Source: Trebonia sp963737285
Lineage (GTDB): Bacteria > Actinomycetota > Actinomycetes > Streptosporangiales > Streptosporangiaceae
Reading direction: 5' to 3'
Assembly (NCBI GenBank): GCA_963737285.1
Contig: CAVTRT010000003.1
Location: 4,030,001-4,094,000 of the forward strand
DNA: 64,000 nt
Both the position numbers and the translations under genes were made by a program. Of this stretch, positions 16,903 to 25,684 are shown piece after piece (position 1 is the first letter of the stretch; every line of letters starts with the position of its first letter). Under the pieces are notes generated by a model that did not search any database, was not told the origin of the DNA, and saw only the letters and a program-made list of their open reading frames with translations.

Positions 16903-17002
16903 ATTTTTCTCGAAGACTTTTCCGGTCCCGAAGACTTTTCCACGTGATAACGTGGAAAACCTTACCTAACCGGAAAACTCTTCGGGATAATGGCTGCGGG
17001 CC
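16903..17002 (-). repeat. 100-bp palindromic AT-rich repeat, copy B
   Basis: It aligns without gaps to the reverse complement of 63901-64000, with 8 mismatches by my hand alignment. The centre is TTTTCCACGTGATAACGTGG followed by AAAA (one mismatch from a perfect 24-bp palindrome), flanked by further TTTTCC/GGAAAA half-sites and two copies of CGAAGACTTTTCC. It sits between convergent genes. The rest of 16719-17036 shows no gene. Confidence 0.85.
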
Positions 17003-17036
17003 GGGACCTGCTACATCTCAGCACTCCGTTGCAGTA

Positions 17037-19262
17037 CTAGGCGGGCCGGGATGCCGGCCTTCCTCTCAGGCCGGTCACGAAGGCCAGCCCGTACAGCACG
17101 CCTATCAGGATCAGCAGCACGTGATACCCGGTGATCAGGGACAGGTACTCGAGTGCGCCACCGGCCATCGCCCCAAGAAGGTTGACGGCAAAGGCCGTCC
17201 CCGAATTATGCACATCGGAGAAGCGCTGCGCGAACACCAGGTTCGCGAGGAATATCGGCGCGAAGGCCAGCGCGCTACCCGCAAGGAACCGCGCGATCAC
17301 CGGCAGGGCGAGCAGCGAGTCCTGGGGCACGAGCCAGGCCAGGGCCAGCGACGCGACGAGGACGGCGTACAGCATGGCCGGCCGTGGCAGGCGTACTCGC
17401 CTGGCGGTCTCGACCGCGAGGTACACCGCGAGCAGGACCCCGGCAAAGACGAGGGAGTTGACAAACCAGGTGGTGCCGAACAGCAATGCGAACTGCGCGA
17501 TGTTCTTGGTTTCCAGCAGCATGAAGGCGGCCCCCATGAACGCCAGGTCGATGTAGGACTGCATCCCCTTGAACCGGCCGCCGCCGAGCCGGATGAGCAG
17601 CAGCGACCCGACCAGGATCGCCCCGAGCATCCACAAGAAGCTGGCGGGGATGCTGGCGCTCTGCAGGTACGGGAACGGGTGGTCATCGGTCGCCGGCGCA
17701 AGACTGGGGCCGTGCCAGTAAGTGGCGCAGCCCGGCACGGGTCCACCCGGGTGAGCGGTGAGGACGGCAAGCACCCTGCCGCCCAGGTACCCCGGCTGGA
17801 GCTCGGTACAGGGTGCCTGATGGTAAACGTCCTCAATCGTGGTCGCGTACCTGCTCAGCAGGAATGGCTGGTAATAGTTGTACATCGCGAAAGTGCCGCC
17901 AGGCGCGAGATGCGACCTGGCCGCGGCGAGCGACTGCTCGGTCAGCAGGTAGCTTTCCAGCCTGAGGGCGGACTGCCCGGCCAGCGCGGTCATCGAGTCG
18001 GGCAGCGCCAGCAAGATCAGGTTGTACCGCTGGTGCGTGTCCTCCAGGAAGGCACGGCCGTCGCCGACGTGCATGCTGACCCTGCCGCTTCGGTAGGGCT
18101 GATCCGGATGCGCCTGGCCGACCCGGAGCAGCAGCAGCGGATCGATCTCGACGGCATCAACGTGCCTGGCTCCCTCGGACAGGGCAACCGCGACATCGTT
18201 GCCCGTCCCCGCTCCGATGATCAGGACGTTGCCCAGGCTCGCCCGGGTGACGTGCCGGTACGGGTAGAAATAGGAGGGCTCTAGGTCGCGCATCGCCCCG
18301 AGCGAGACGGCTGTCTGGTACGGAACGTTATTCGCGCTCACCGAGACCGCGGACTGACCCTCGACGTGCTCATCGCTGATGGACAGCTTGTTGTACGGTG
18401 ACCACATCTGCCCGGGCGTGAGCGATTCCAGAACCAGCAGCGCGATGATGCCCGCCACCGCCGCGAACTGCCACCACCGGGCCCGGGGCAGCACCAGCAC
18501 CACCAGGCCGGCGCCAGCGACCACCCCCCAGGCGGCCGGCGGCTGGTCGAGGAAGGACAGCACCGAGAACGCCGCGATCCCGGCTAGGCTGCCCAGGATG
18601 TCCAGCCGGTAGGCGTTCAGCGGCCTGAACCTGACGAAGGTCCGCGCGACTGCCTGGCCGAGTCCCGCCATCACGCCCACGACGAGCACGAAGACGATGG
18701 TGAGGCTCAACGGCTGCGGAAGCGCGTTCATGTGCCAGCCACGGTACGGGTCAGGCCCGCTGAGCGTCCCCAGCGCCACAGGGAACGCCAGCACGAAACT
18801 CACCAGCACTAGCAGCGCCACCGGCGTCCAGCGCACGTAATCGCGCTCGGCGCGAGCGTTAAGGAAGCCGATCCCGATCCCGAGGAAGCTGGCGAGCAGC
18901 ACGAAGTTCGAGGCCGTGCTCACGAAGACGTTGTTCGCGCCGATCCACCGGATCAGCGCGAGTTCCACGAACAGCATGAGGAAGCTCGCGAACGCAAGCC
19001 TGGCCGGGCTCGCGGGCTGTCCCGCGCGCTCATTGTCCGAGGCAGCCAGGACAATGGTAGTGGCTCCCTGGATTTCAGGACTTCCAGTATCCACCTGACA
19101 TATCGTAACATCGACGGATTTGCCACGGCTGGTGATATACATAGATTTGACACGGCTGGCTGACTGTCCCGCCAGACCAAGCACGCTCCGGACCGGATGA
19201 AGTTCCCGCACCCAATGCAATATAGCGACCCGGTAACCAGAGTGCGCTGCCGCCATCGGCAT
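17037..19262 (-). CDS. Membrane protein with spermidine-synthase-like methyltransferase domain
   Basis: 741 residues as read from 19262. N-terminal membrane segments begin near ARLAFASFLMLFVELALIRW. A SpeE/SAM-dependent fold occupies about 330-530 (VLIIGAGTGNDVAVALSEGA, then DAVEIDPLLLLRVGQ). A second membrane bundle carries LETKNIAQFALLFGTTW and ends at GLRGRPASRPA. This fusion of spermidine-synthase fold and transporter-like bundles is widespread in bacteria with no firmly known reaction. The first 40 residues look non-coding, so ATG 19142 is a more likely start. It stands alone, convergent with the anti-sigma gene. Confidence 0.75.
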   Translation of the reverse strand: MPMAAAHSGYRVAILHWVRELHPVRSVLGLAGQSASRVKSMYITSRGKSVDVTICQVDTGSPEIQGATTIVLAASDNERAGQPASPARLAFASFLMLFVELALIRWIGANNVFVSTASNFVLLASFLGIGIGFLNARAERDYVRWTPVALLVLVSFVLAFPVALGTLSGPDPYRGWHMNALPQPLSLTIVFVLVVGVMAGLGQAVARTFVRFRPLNAYRLDILGSLAGIAAFSVLSFLDQPPAAWGVVAGAGLVVLVLPRARWWQFAAVAGIIALLVLESLTPGQMWSPYNKLSISDEHVEGQSAVSVSANNVPYQTAVSLGAMRDLEPSYFYPYRHVTRASLGNVLIIGAGTGNDVAVALSEGARHVDAVEIDPLLLLRVGQAHPDQPYRSGRVSMHVGDGRAFLEDTHQRYNLILLALPDSMTALAGQSALRLESYLLTEQSLAAARSHLAPGGTFAMYNYYQPFLLSRYATTIEDVYHQAPCTELQPGYLGGRVLAVLTAHPGGPVPGCATYWHGPSLAPATDDHPFPYLQSASIPASFLWMLGAILVGSLLLIRLGGGRFKGMQSYIDLAFMGAAFMLLETKNIAQFALLFGTTWFVNSLVFAGVLLAVYLAVETARRVRLPRPAMLYAVLVASLALAWLVPQDSLLALPVIARFLAGSALAFAPIFLANLVFAQRFSDVHNSGTAFAVNLLGAMAGGALEYLSLITGYHVLLILIGVLYGLAFVTGLRGRPASRPA

Positions 19263-19438
19263 ATCAGCGCTGCTCGTAATCGGTCTGCTGGTGCTCTAAC
19301 GCTTATCGCCCAGTTCACGTCCCCGGAAGTGGGTAATGGAATAACCGGTACCGATATGACGGGCTTGCCGAAGTAAGGCCGCCTTTTGACGCCTCCTGCT
19401 AACCACGCGGGAAAGCCTGGCGGCGCGACGGGGCCGCG

Positions 19439-22279
19439 ATGAGACTGCCCTCTCTCCATAGTGGGTCAGGCCGTGCGCCTGATGGCATGATATGTCTGGT
19501 TGGGGAACGTGGCCCGGCCCCGGTCCGCGTCCGGCACGACGACGACGGGGAACGGATCATGCGGAACGGCCCGATGCTTTCCTGTGAGGGACTGGCCGAG
19601 GAGCCAGCATCGGCGGTCGGGGCCGTGACCGACTGCCTGCCCCCAGCATTCGTGGACTGCCTTCTCGACAGTGCCCTTGAGCCGGTGCTCGACGCCGCGG
19701 CCCAGCGAGGCGAGCAGGCCGCGAAGCGGAAGAAGAACGCCGGCGAAGCCACCGAAGTCGCGAAGGCCTTGCTGACGGTGACAGTCTGCGACCCAGCCTG
19801 CGGCTCGGGTAGCCTCCTTGTCGCGGCGGCCCGTAGGATCGCGCGGCGGGTGGCGCAGGCCCGTGAGGGGAACCAGTCACCGGACGCGCTGCGGCGCGCG
19901 ATGCGCGAGGTGGTGGGCAGTTGCGTCTATGGCGTGGACGTAAGCGGCGAGGCGGTGGAGCGGGCGAAGGACCGCCTGCGGATCGCGGCCGACGTCCCGG
20001 GGATGACGCCGCCCTTCCTGGACGGTCATGTCAGGCAGGGCAATGCCCTGATCGGTGCGAGCCCGGAACTGATCGAGAGCGGCGTCCCCGACGAGGCGTT
20101 CCGGCCGGCCATCGGCGACGACCGCGGACATGCCCGCTCCCTGCGCCGCGCCAACGCCAAGCCGGACCCGGGACAGGCCACCCTGTTCAGCGGGCAGGGC
20201 GGCTACGCTCACTCCAACGAGGCACTGGCGAAGTCCCTGGCGAAGCTCGGGCGGCTGCCCGGCGGGGCGCCGGCCGATGACCGCTGCCAGGCGGCCGGGT
20301 ACCGGAAGTGGCGCGAGTCGGCTGCCTTCCGCGCGAAACGCCTGGTCGCCGATGCATGGTGCGCAGCCTTCGCCTGGTCCAAGACTCCGGACGCACCGCC
20401 CGCGATCGTCAACCGGGTCCTGCTGGACCTGCGGGAACGGGAGGCCGAGGGGATCCTCCCCGAAACCCTCGCGGAGATCTGCCGGCTGCGCGGCGAGCAC
20501 CGGTTCTTCCACTGGCACCTGGAGTTCCCTGACGTCTTCCGGGTTCGCGAGGGCGAGACCCGGTGGCGGGGCGGCTTCAGTTGCGTGCTGTCCGCCCCGC
20601 CACGGGAGAAGATCGACCGCCGCGAGGGGAGCACGGTCTTCGGGTTCGCCACCTGTTCGGGTGCGTATCCCGAATGCGCGGCGGGCCTGGCCGAGCCCGG
20701 CGTGCCGGCGCTGCGCGCGGACCTGCTTTTCGCGGAGCGCGCTGCGGCGATCCTCGCGCCCCAGGGCCGCGCGGGCTGCGCCGTCGCCCCAGGGACCGCG
20801 GCCGCCGCCGGCGCCAGGCACCTGCTCGGCGGCCTCATGCGGCGCGGCGCGCTCGCGTCCCTGTATGACTTCGCCGGTCCCGACGGCCCGCTGTGCCTGC
20901 TCACCTTCGCCGGCGGCGCGGCGAGCGCAGGCACGGCCCACGCCGGGGCCGCGAGATTCGCGTTCTGGCTGGACAGCCCGGCCGGACTGGGCGACGACGG
21001 CCGGTTGTTCACGCTGACGCCGGGCGAGGTCGCCCTCATCAACCCGAATACCGGCGCGCTGCCGGCCTTCCGCGGCGCCCGGGACGCGGCGCTCGCGGCG
21101 GCGATCTACCGCCGCGTGCCGGCCCTGTGGGACGAGACGCGGGCGGGCGGGAACCCGTGGAAGATGAGGCTGGCAACGGCGTTCCCCCGAGCCGCCGCCG
21201 GCACTGGGCTGCTGCGCGCTGAGCGGGAACTGCGAGACGAAGGCTGGGAGCTGGCAGGGAGCACCTTTTCCCGCGACGGACAGCGCATGCTCCCGGTCTA
21301 TGAGCCGCCGATGATAGACCTGTTCGACCACGAAGTCGCGAAGCCAAGGTACTGGATCGCCGAGCACGGCCCGGTCGCCGTCCAGCGTAAAGGCGAGACC
21401 GCCGAGCGCCCCGGCGTCGCGGACCGCCTCGCGGAACTTGGCTGGAACTGGGAATGGCTGTGCGCCTGGCGCGCGCCCGTGCATGACCGGACAGCCGTCG
21501 CGGTGTTCCTGCCGCGCGCGGCGGCTGCCGGCTCCCTGCCCTTGATGCTGCCGCGCGTCGTCCCGCCGTTCGCCGCGGCCCTGATCGCCGCGCAGAGCTC
21601 GCTGGTCTTCGAGTACGTCGCCCGGCAGAAGATCGACGGCCCCGTTGTGCGGGCCACCCACTGGAAGCAGCTTCCCGTGCCGACCCCCGACATGCTGGAG
21701 CCGCACCTGCCGTTCATCGTCCCCCGGGTGCTTGAGCTCGTGTACACCTCGTCCGACATGGGCTCGTTCTCCCGGGACCTAGACGATACGGGGGATCCGT
21801 TCGCCTGGGACCCTGACCGGCGCGCCAGCCTGCGAGCGGAACTGGACGCGTTTTTCTTCCGGGTGTACGGGATCGACGGCCGCGACGACGTGGAGTACAT
21901 CATCGACACGCTCCAGGCTGGTGCCGACGGCCTCGAACGGGGCGAGAGCCAGGGCGACGACAGCCGGCGCGCCAGGGAGCTGGCCCTGGCCGCCTACGAC
22001 CGCATGACCGAAGCCGACGCCACTGGAGCCGAGTACGAGACCCGGATCTTCCCGCCTCCCGGCCAGGGCCCCGCCGGCAGCTCTCCTGACAGCGGCTCCC
22101 GCCCCAGCCTGCCAGCCATGACGACAGGCTCGCCTAGCGGGTATGCGAGACTGCTGCGAAAGTGGGGGCATGCGGGTTGGGGTGTTCCTGCTGGCGGCCA
22201 GGTTCCCTGGCCAGTCAGATCACGAGGTGCTGACGGCGACGGTGCAGGCGGCGGTCGCGGCCGAGCGGGCGGGCTTTGA
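19439..22279 (+). CDS. Degenerate Eco57I-type DNA adenine methyltransferase-like protein
   Basis: 946 residues. Motif I VCDPACGSGSLLVAAA is intact at about 121-136. The region GNALIGASPELIESGVPDEA and the C-terminal recognition part (SSLVFEYVARQKIDGPVVRA, then KQLPVP) match large Eco57I/type IIG methylases. Catalytic motif IV, normally NPPW/Y, reads SAPPR at 385-389. The motif X region (usually YYTPPELVD) reads TDCLPPAFVD. The protein lacks the several-hundred-residue N-terminal half of full-length relatives. Its last 45 codons overlap the next gene. Probably a non-catalytic remnant or derived paralogue. The start is uncertain: the first 50 residues lack similarity. Confidence 0.7.
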   Translation: MRLPSLHSGSGRAPDGMICLVGERGPAPVRVRHDDDGERIMRNGPMLSCEGLAEEPASAVGAVTDCLPPAFVDCLLDSALEPVLDAAAQRGEQAAKRKKNAGEATEVAKALLTVTVCDPACGSGSLLVAAARRIARRVAQAREGNQSPDALRRAMREVVGSCVYGVDVSGEAVERAKDRLRIAADVPGMTPPFLDGHVRQGNALIGASPELIESGVPDEAFRPAIGDDRGHARSLRRANAKPDPGQATLFSGQGGYAHSNEALAKSLAKLGRLPGGAPADDRCQAAGYRKWRESAAFRAKRLVADAWCAAFAWSKTPDAPPAIVNRVLLDLREREAEGILPETLAEICRLRGEHRFFHWHLEFPDVFRVREGETRWRGGFSCVLSAPPREKIDRREGSTVFGFATCSGAYPECAAGLAEPGVPALRADLLFAERAAAILAPQGRAGCAVAPGTAAAAGARHLLGGLMRRGALASLYDFAGPDGPLCLLTFAGGAASAGTAHAGAARFAFWLDSPAGLGDDGRLFTLTPGEVALINPNTGALPAFRGARDAALAAAIYRRVPALWDETRAGGNPWKMRLATAFPRAAAGTGLLRAERELRDEGWELAGSTFSRDGQRMLPVYEPPMIDLFDHEVAKPRYWIAEHGPVAVQRKGETAERPGVADRLAELGWNWEWLCAWRAPVHDRTAVAVFLPRAAAAGSLPLMLPRVVPPFAAALIAAQSSLVFEYVARQKIDGPVVRATHWKQLPVPTPDMLEPHLPFIVPRVLELVYTSSDMGSFSRDLDDTGDPFAWDPDRRASLRAELDAFFFRVYGIDGRDDVEYIIDTLQAGADGLERGESQGDDSRRARELALAAYDRMTEADATGAEYETRIFPPPGQGPAGSSPDSGSRPSLPAMTTGSPSGYARLLRKWGHAGWGVPAGGQVPWPVRSRGADGDGAGGGRGRAGGL

Positions 22280-23186
22280 CGACGTGTGGCTGGCCGAGCA
22301 TCACTTCATGTCCTACGGCATATGTCCCTCGGCGGTGACGCTGGCCGGGTACGTGCTGGGGCGGACGCGGCGGGTGGAGGTGGGCACGGCGGTCAGCGTG
22401 CTGTCGGCGTGGCATCCGGTCGCGCTGGCCGAGCAGGCGGCGCTGCTGGACCAGGTGTCTGCCGGGCGGTTCTGGCTGGGCGTGGGGCGCGGCGGCCCGT
22501 GGCTGGAGCTAGAGGTCTTCGGCACTGGGCTGGAGCGCTACGAGCGGGGCTTTGCCGAGGGGCTGGACCTGCTGCTGGCCGCGTTGTCCGGGGACCGGGT
22601 CGGCGCGGCGGGCGAGTTCTTCCGATTCCGCGAGGTGCCCGTCGTCCCGCGCCCCCACACCCGGCCGCACCCGCCGGTGGTGGTCGCGGCCACGACGCCG
22701 GCCACGGCTGGGCTCGCCGCGACGCGGGGCCTGCCCATGCTGCTTGGGCTGCACGTCGACGACGCGGGCAAGCGCGACATGGTGGACCACTACGCGGCAG
22801 CCGCGGCGCGGCGGGGGGCCACGTCGGCCGGCGGGCACGTCGCGGCGGTCGTCGCGCAGGTGGGTGACAGCCGGGCGGAGGCCCGGCGGCTGCTGCTGGC
22901 CCAGCTTCCCCGCTGGCTGGGGCCCGGGCTGGCCGGGTACGTTCCCGCGGACGGCCGGGCGCGCCCGGCTCGCGACCCGGACGGCTATGCGGAACTGCTA
23001 TGCCGCATCCACCCGGTCGGCACCGCCGACGACTGCGTCGAGTCCATGGTCGCGACCACGCGCCGCACTGGGATCGAGCACCTGATCTGCATGGTGGAGG
23101 GTAGTGGCGACCTGGCCGCCGTGCGGGAGAACATCGCCCGGCTCGGCGCCGAGGTGCTGCCCCGACTGCCCGGGCGAGGCGGTTGA
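22170..23186 (+). CDS. LLM-class flavin-dependent oxidoreductase
   Basis: About 338 residues from ATG 22170, where MRVGVFLLAARFPGQ begins; upstream codons belong to the methylase reading frame. Luciferase-like TIM barrel: AEHHFMSYG near residue 45, LSAWHPVALAEQAALLDQVS, and GRFWLGVGRGG for flavin binding. It uses reduced flavin (FMNH2 or F420H2) to oxidise an unknown substrate. The C-terminus GIEHLICMVEG fits the final barrel strand. There is no operon partner. Confidence 0.85.
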   Translation: MRVGVFLLAARFPGQSDHEVLTATVQAAVAAERAGFDDVWLAEHHFMSYGICPSAVTLAGYVLGRTRRVEVGTAVSVLSAWHPVALAEQAALLDQVSAGRFWLGVGRGGPWLELEVFGTGLERYERGFAEGLDLLLAALSGDRVGAAGEFFRFREVPVVPRPHTRPHPPVVVAATTPATAGLAATRGLPMLLGLHVDDAGKRDMVDHYAAAAARRGATSAGGHVAAVVAQVGDSRAEARRLLLAQLPRWLGPGLAGYVPADGRARPARDPDGYAELLCRIHPVGTADDCVESMVATTRRTGIEHLICMVEGSGDLAAVRENIARLGAEVLPRLPGRGG

Positions 23187-23332
23187 GGGGCGGTTGAGGG
23201 GCGGTGACCACGGGCAGGCATGACGGAGCAGCCGAGAGGGCCTTGCATTAATACATGGCCTGCGCTGCTGGCGGCCAGAGCCCGCCGCTGGCGGCGTCCC
23301 TGAGGTCGCCGTCTGGGACTTCACCAGCAACG

Positions 23333-23737
23333 TTACTGTCCGGAATGCGCGGGGCACAGGCCGGACAGCCCGACCGTGTACCCGGTGAGGGTGAACCCGG
23401 CCTCGGCGGCCAGGCACCTGGCCCAGTCCCGGATCTCGGTCCCGTCAACCTCGACGACCTGCCCGCAGGCCCGGCAGGCGAGGTGAAAGGTCGTGCTGCT
23501 GGCGCGCAGGCGGTAGCGGCTCTCGCCGCTGGCCGCCTGGATCGTGTCGACGTCGCCGCGCTCGGCCAGCACGTGCAGGTGCCGGTACACCGTCGCGATG
23601 CCTACCTGCTGGCCGCCGGCGCGCAGCGCGTCGTGGATGTCCCGCGCGCCGCAGAAGGCGGGCATCCCTGACATGGCCGCGACGATGGCGGCGGCCTGCC
23701 TGGTGGAGCGAGACCTTGTCCCGCGCGCTTGCGGCAT
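23333..23737 (-). CDS. zur: Fur-family zinc uptake regulator (Zur-like)
   Basis: 134 residues. The N-terminal winged helix includes ARDIHDALRAGGQQVGIATV and the recognition helix TVYRHLHVLAERGDV. The dimerisation half has HLACRACGQVVEVDG (first CxxC). The second structural site has one Cys followed by PAH near the C-terminus instead of a full CxxC. It is divergent from the znuACB operon across a Zur-type box, which favours Zur over Fur. It likely represses zinc uptake and possibly itself when zinc is bound. Confidence 0.85.
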   Translation of the reverse strand: MPQARGTRSRSTRQAAAIVAAMSGMPAFCGARDIHDALRAGGQQVGIATVYRHLHVLAERGDVDTIQAASGESRYRLRASSTTFHLACRACGQVVEVDGTEIRDWARCLAAEAGFTLTGYTVGLSGLCPAHSGQ

Positions 23738-23781
23738 CCGCGCTCCCGGAGTGTGATTTTTCTGTGGCTTGCCCTACTTAA

Positions 23782-23796
23782 TGGAAATGATTACCA
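23782..23796. promoter_or_regulatory. Zur box between zur and znuA
   Basis: TGGAAATGATTACCA is a 7-1-7 inverted repeat (TGGaAAT G ATTaCCA) matching the actinobacterial Zur box pattern with AATGATT at the centre. It lies 45 bp upstream of the zur start and 72 bp before the znuA ATG, so it could control both. Confidence 0.8.
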
Positions 23797-23867
23797 TAAC
23801 GGTGTTCATCTGCCAATCCGCGCGCTGCCCCCGGGCCGCGCGTCCCCCTACAGGGAGTTCACAGGTC

Positions 23868-24818
23868 ATGCGAACCCGCATCAGCGCCCTTGCCGTCGCC
23901 CTGCCGCTGGCGACAGCCCTGCTGGCGAGCGCCTGCTCGTCATCGACCTCGACCAGCGGCACGTCAGGCTCGGCCTCCGCTGCGTCGGACACCACCATCA
24001 CGGCGATCGGCGCCGAGAACGAGTACGCCAGCGTGATCGCGCAGATTGGCGGCAAGTACGTGCACGCCGACGCGATCATGAGCAACCCGAATACCGACCC
24101 GCACACGTTCGAGGCCAGCCCGGCCGTCGCCCGGGAGGTCAGCGCCGCCCAGCTAGTCGTGCAAAACGGCGTCGGCTACGACACGTTCATGTCCACGATC
24201 GAGAACGCCGACCCGAGCAGCAGCCGCAAGGTCATCAACGTGCAGCAGTTGCTCGGCCTGCCCGACAGCACACCGAACCCGCACCTGTGGTACAAGCCGA
24301 CCACCATGCCAGCCGTGGCCAACGCCATCGCCACCGACCTCGCGGACCTCGACCCGGCGCACGCGTCGTACTTCAAGGCCAACGCCACCTCGTTCATCGC
24401 CAGCCTCAGCGCCTGGAACGCGGCGATCGCGGCCTTCAAGGCGAAGTACCCGAACACCCCGGTGGCGACCACCGAGCCGGTGGCCGACTACATGCTGCAG
24501 GCGGCCGGCGCGGACAACCTGACGCCGTTCACGTTCCAGGCCGACATCATGAACGGCGTGGACCCCTCGCCGCAGGACGTGTCGATCGAGCAGTCCCTGT
24601 TCAAGGACCACAAGGTCAAGGTATTCGTCTACAACCAGCAGGTCACCGACCCGCTGACCCAGTCGTTCATCGCGGACGCGAAGGCGGCCGGCATCCCGGT
24701 GATCGGGGTCTACGAGACCATGCCGACGCCCGGCTACGACTACCAGTCGTGGATGCTCGCCGAGGTCAACGCCCTCGAGAAGGCCGTGGCCGACAAGATC
24801 TCGACCCAGCACCTGTGA
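23868..24818 (+). CDS. znuA: Zinc ABC transporter substrate-binding lipoprotein
   Basis: 316 residues from ATG 23868 with CAGGGAG upstream. Lipoprotein signal with lipobox LLASACSS. Cluster A-I fold: IGAENEYASVIAQIGGKY, metal-ligand His in NTDPHTFEAS and in TPNPHLWYKP, and Glu/Asp ligands nearer the C-terminus (GVYETMPTPGYDY). The His-rich loop of classical ZnuA is absent. First gene of znuA-znuC-znuB-znuB; its stop overlaps the znuC start by 1 base. Confidence 0.9.
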   Translation: MRTRISALAVALPLATALLASACSSSTSTSGTSGSASAASDTTITAIGAENEYASVIAQIGGKYVHADAIMSNPNTDPHTFEASPAVAREVSAAQLVVQNGVGYDTFMSTIENADPSSSRKVINVQQLLGLPDSTPNPHLWYKPTTMPAVANAIATDLADLDPAHASYFKANATSFIASLSAWNAAIAAFKAKYPNTPVATTEPVADYMLQAAGADNLTPFTFQADIMNGVDPSPQDVSIEQSLFKDHKVKVFVYNQQVTDPLTQSFIADAKAAGIPVIGVYETMPTPGYDYQSWMLAEVNALEKAVADKISTQHL

Positions 24819-25675
24819 TGACCGTAGAACAAGGTCAGGCAGGGCCGGAACTGCTCAGGCTGGACGGCGTCGGCGTCCGGCTCGGCGGCCGGCAGGTCCT
24901 GCATGACGTCTCCTTCGCCGTCCGGGCTGGTGAGTTCACCGGGCTCATCGGGCCGAACGGCGCGGGCAAGACCACCATCTTGAAGGTCATCCTCGGCCTG
25001 CAGCCGCCGACGGCCGGGCGGGTCCTGCTCAACGGCAGGCCCCGGCCCCGGCGGGCCGGCGCCCTGATCGGGTACGTGCCGCAGAAGATCGTCGTCGACC
25101 AGGACATGCCGCTGCGCGCCCGCGACGCGGTCGCCCTCGGCCTGGACGGGCACAGGCCCGGCCTGCCGCTGCCGTCGCGGGCCCGCCGCGACCGGGTGCA
25201 AGAGGCACTGGCGGCAGTCGATGCCGAGCGCTACGCCGACGCCCGCATCGGCGAGCTGTCCGGCGGCGAGCAGCAGCGAGTCCTCATCGCGCACGCCGTG
25301 ATCAGCCGCCCGCGGCTGCTGCTGCTCGATGAGCCGCTCGCCAACCTGGACCTGCGCAGCGAGCAGGGCATCGTCTCGGTCCTCGGCCGCCTTGCCCGCG
25401 AGCAGGACATCGCCGTGCTGATCTCCGCGCACGACATGAACCCGCTGATGCGGGAGACCGACAAGATCGTCTACGTGGCGGCGGGCAAGGCCGCCGCCGG
25501 CCGGACCGGCGAGGTCATCCGCCCGGACGTGCTGAGCGCCCTGTACGGCGGCCCGGTCGACGTGCTGCACGTGCACGGCCGGGTCCTGGTGGTCTCCGGC
25601 GACGAGCAGCACCCCGCGCACCACCCGCTCGACACGGGCATCGTCACCGGCCTGGCCGGACGAGCCGGAGGCTGA
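24818..25675 (+). CDS. znuC: Zinc ABC transporter ATP-binding protein
   Basis: 285 residues. Walker A GPNGAGKTTILK, Q-loop YVPQK, signature LSGGEQQRVLIAHA, Walker B LLLLDEPLANLD and H-loop SAHDMN are all present. The C-terminal extension includes HVHGRVLVV and is His-containing (HPAHHPLD), which might sense metal. The start ATG overlaps the znuA stop as TGATG. It powers the two downstream permeases. Confidence 0.92.
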   Translation: MTVEQGQAGPELLRLDGVGVRLGGRQVLHDVSFAVRAGEFTGLIGPNGAGKTTILKVILGLQPPTAGRVLLNGRPRPRRAGALIGYVPQKIVVDQDMPLRARDAVALGLDGHRPGLPLPSRARRDRVQEALAAVDAERYADARIGELSGGEQQRVLIAHAVISRPRLLLLDEPLANLDLRSEQGIVSVLGRLAREQDIAVLISAHDMNPLMRETDKIVYVAAGKAAAGRTGEVIRPDVLSALYGGPVDVLHVHGRVLVVSGDEQHPAHHPLDTGIVTGLAGRAGG

Positions 25676-25684
25676 GCCGCTGCC

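Noticed and set aside
16903..17002. ParB parS site in the palindromic repeat
   Set aside because: CACGTG is present in copy B, but the flanks do not fit the TGTTNCACGTGAAACA consensus, and copy A has CACGTTATAACGTG.
16737..18284. 515-codon plus-strand frame over the spermidine-synthase-like gene
   Set aside because: No recognisable domain; antisense of a well-supported membrane protein, and it starts inside the 100-bp repeat.
19877..21706. 609-codon minus-strand frame opposite the methyltransferase-like gene
   Set aside because: High-GC antisense shadow; repetitive Gly/Arg/Ala composition, no motif.
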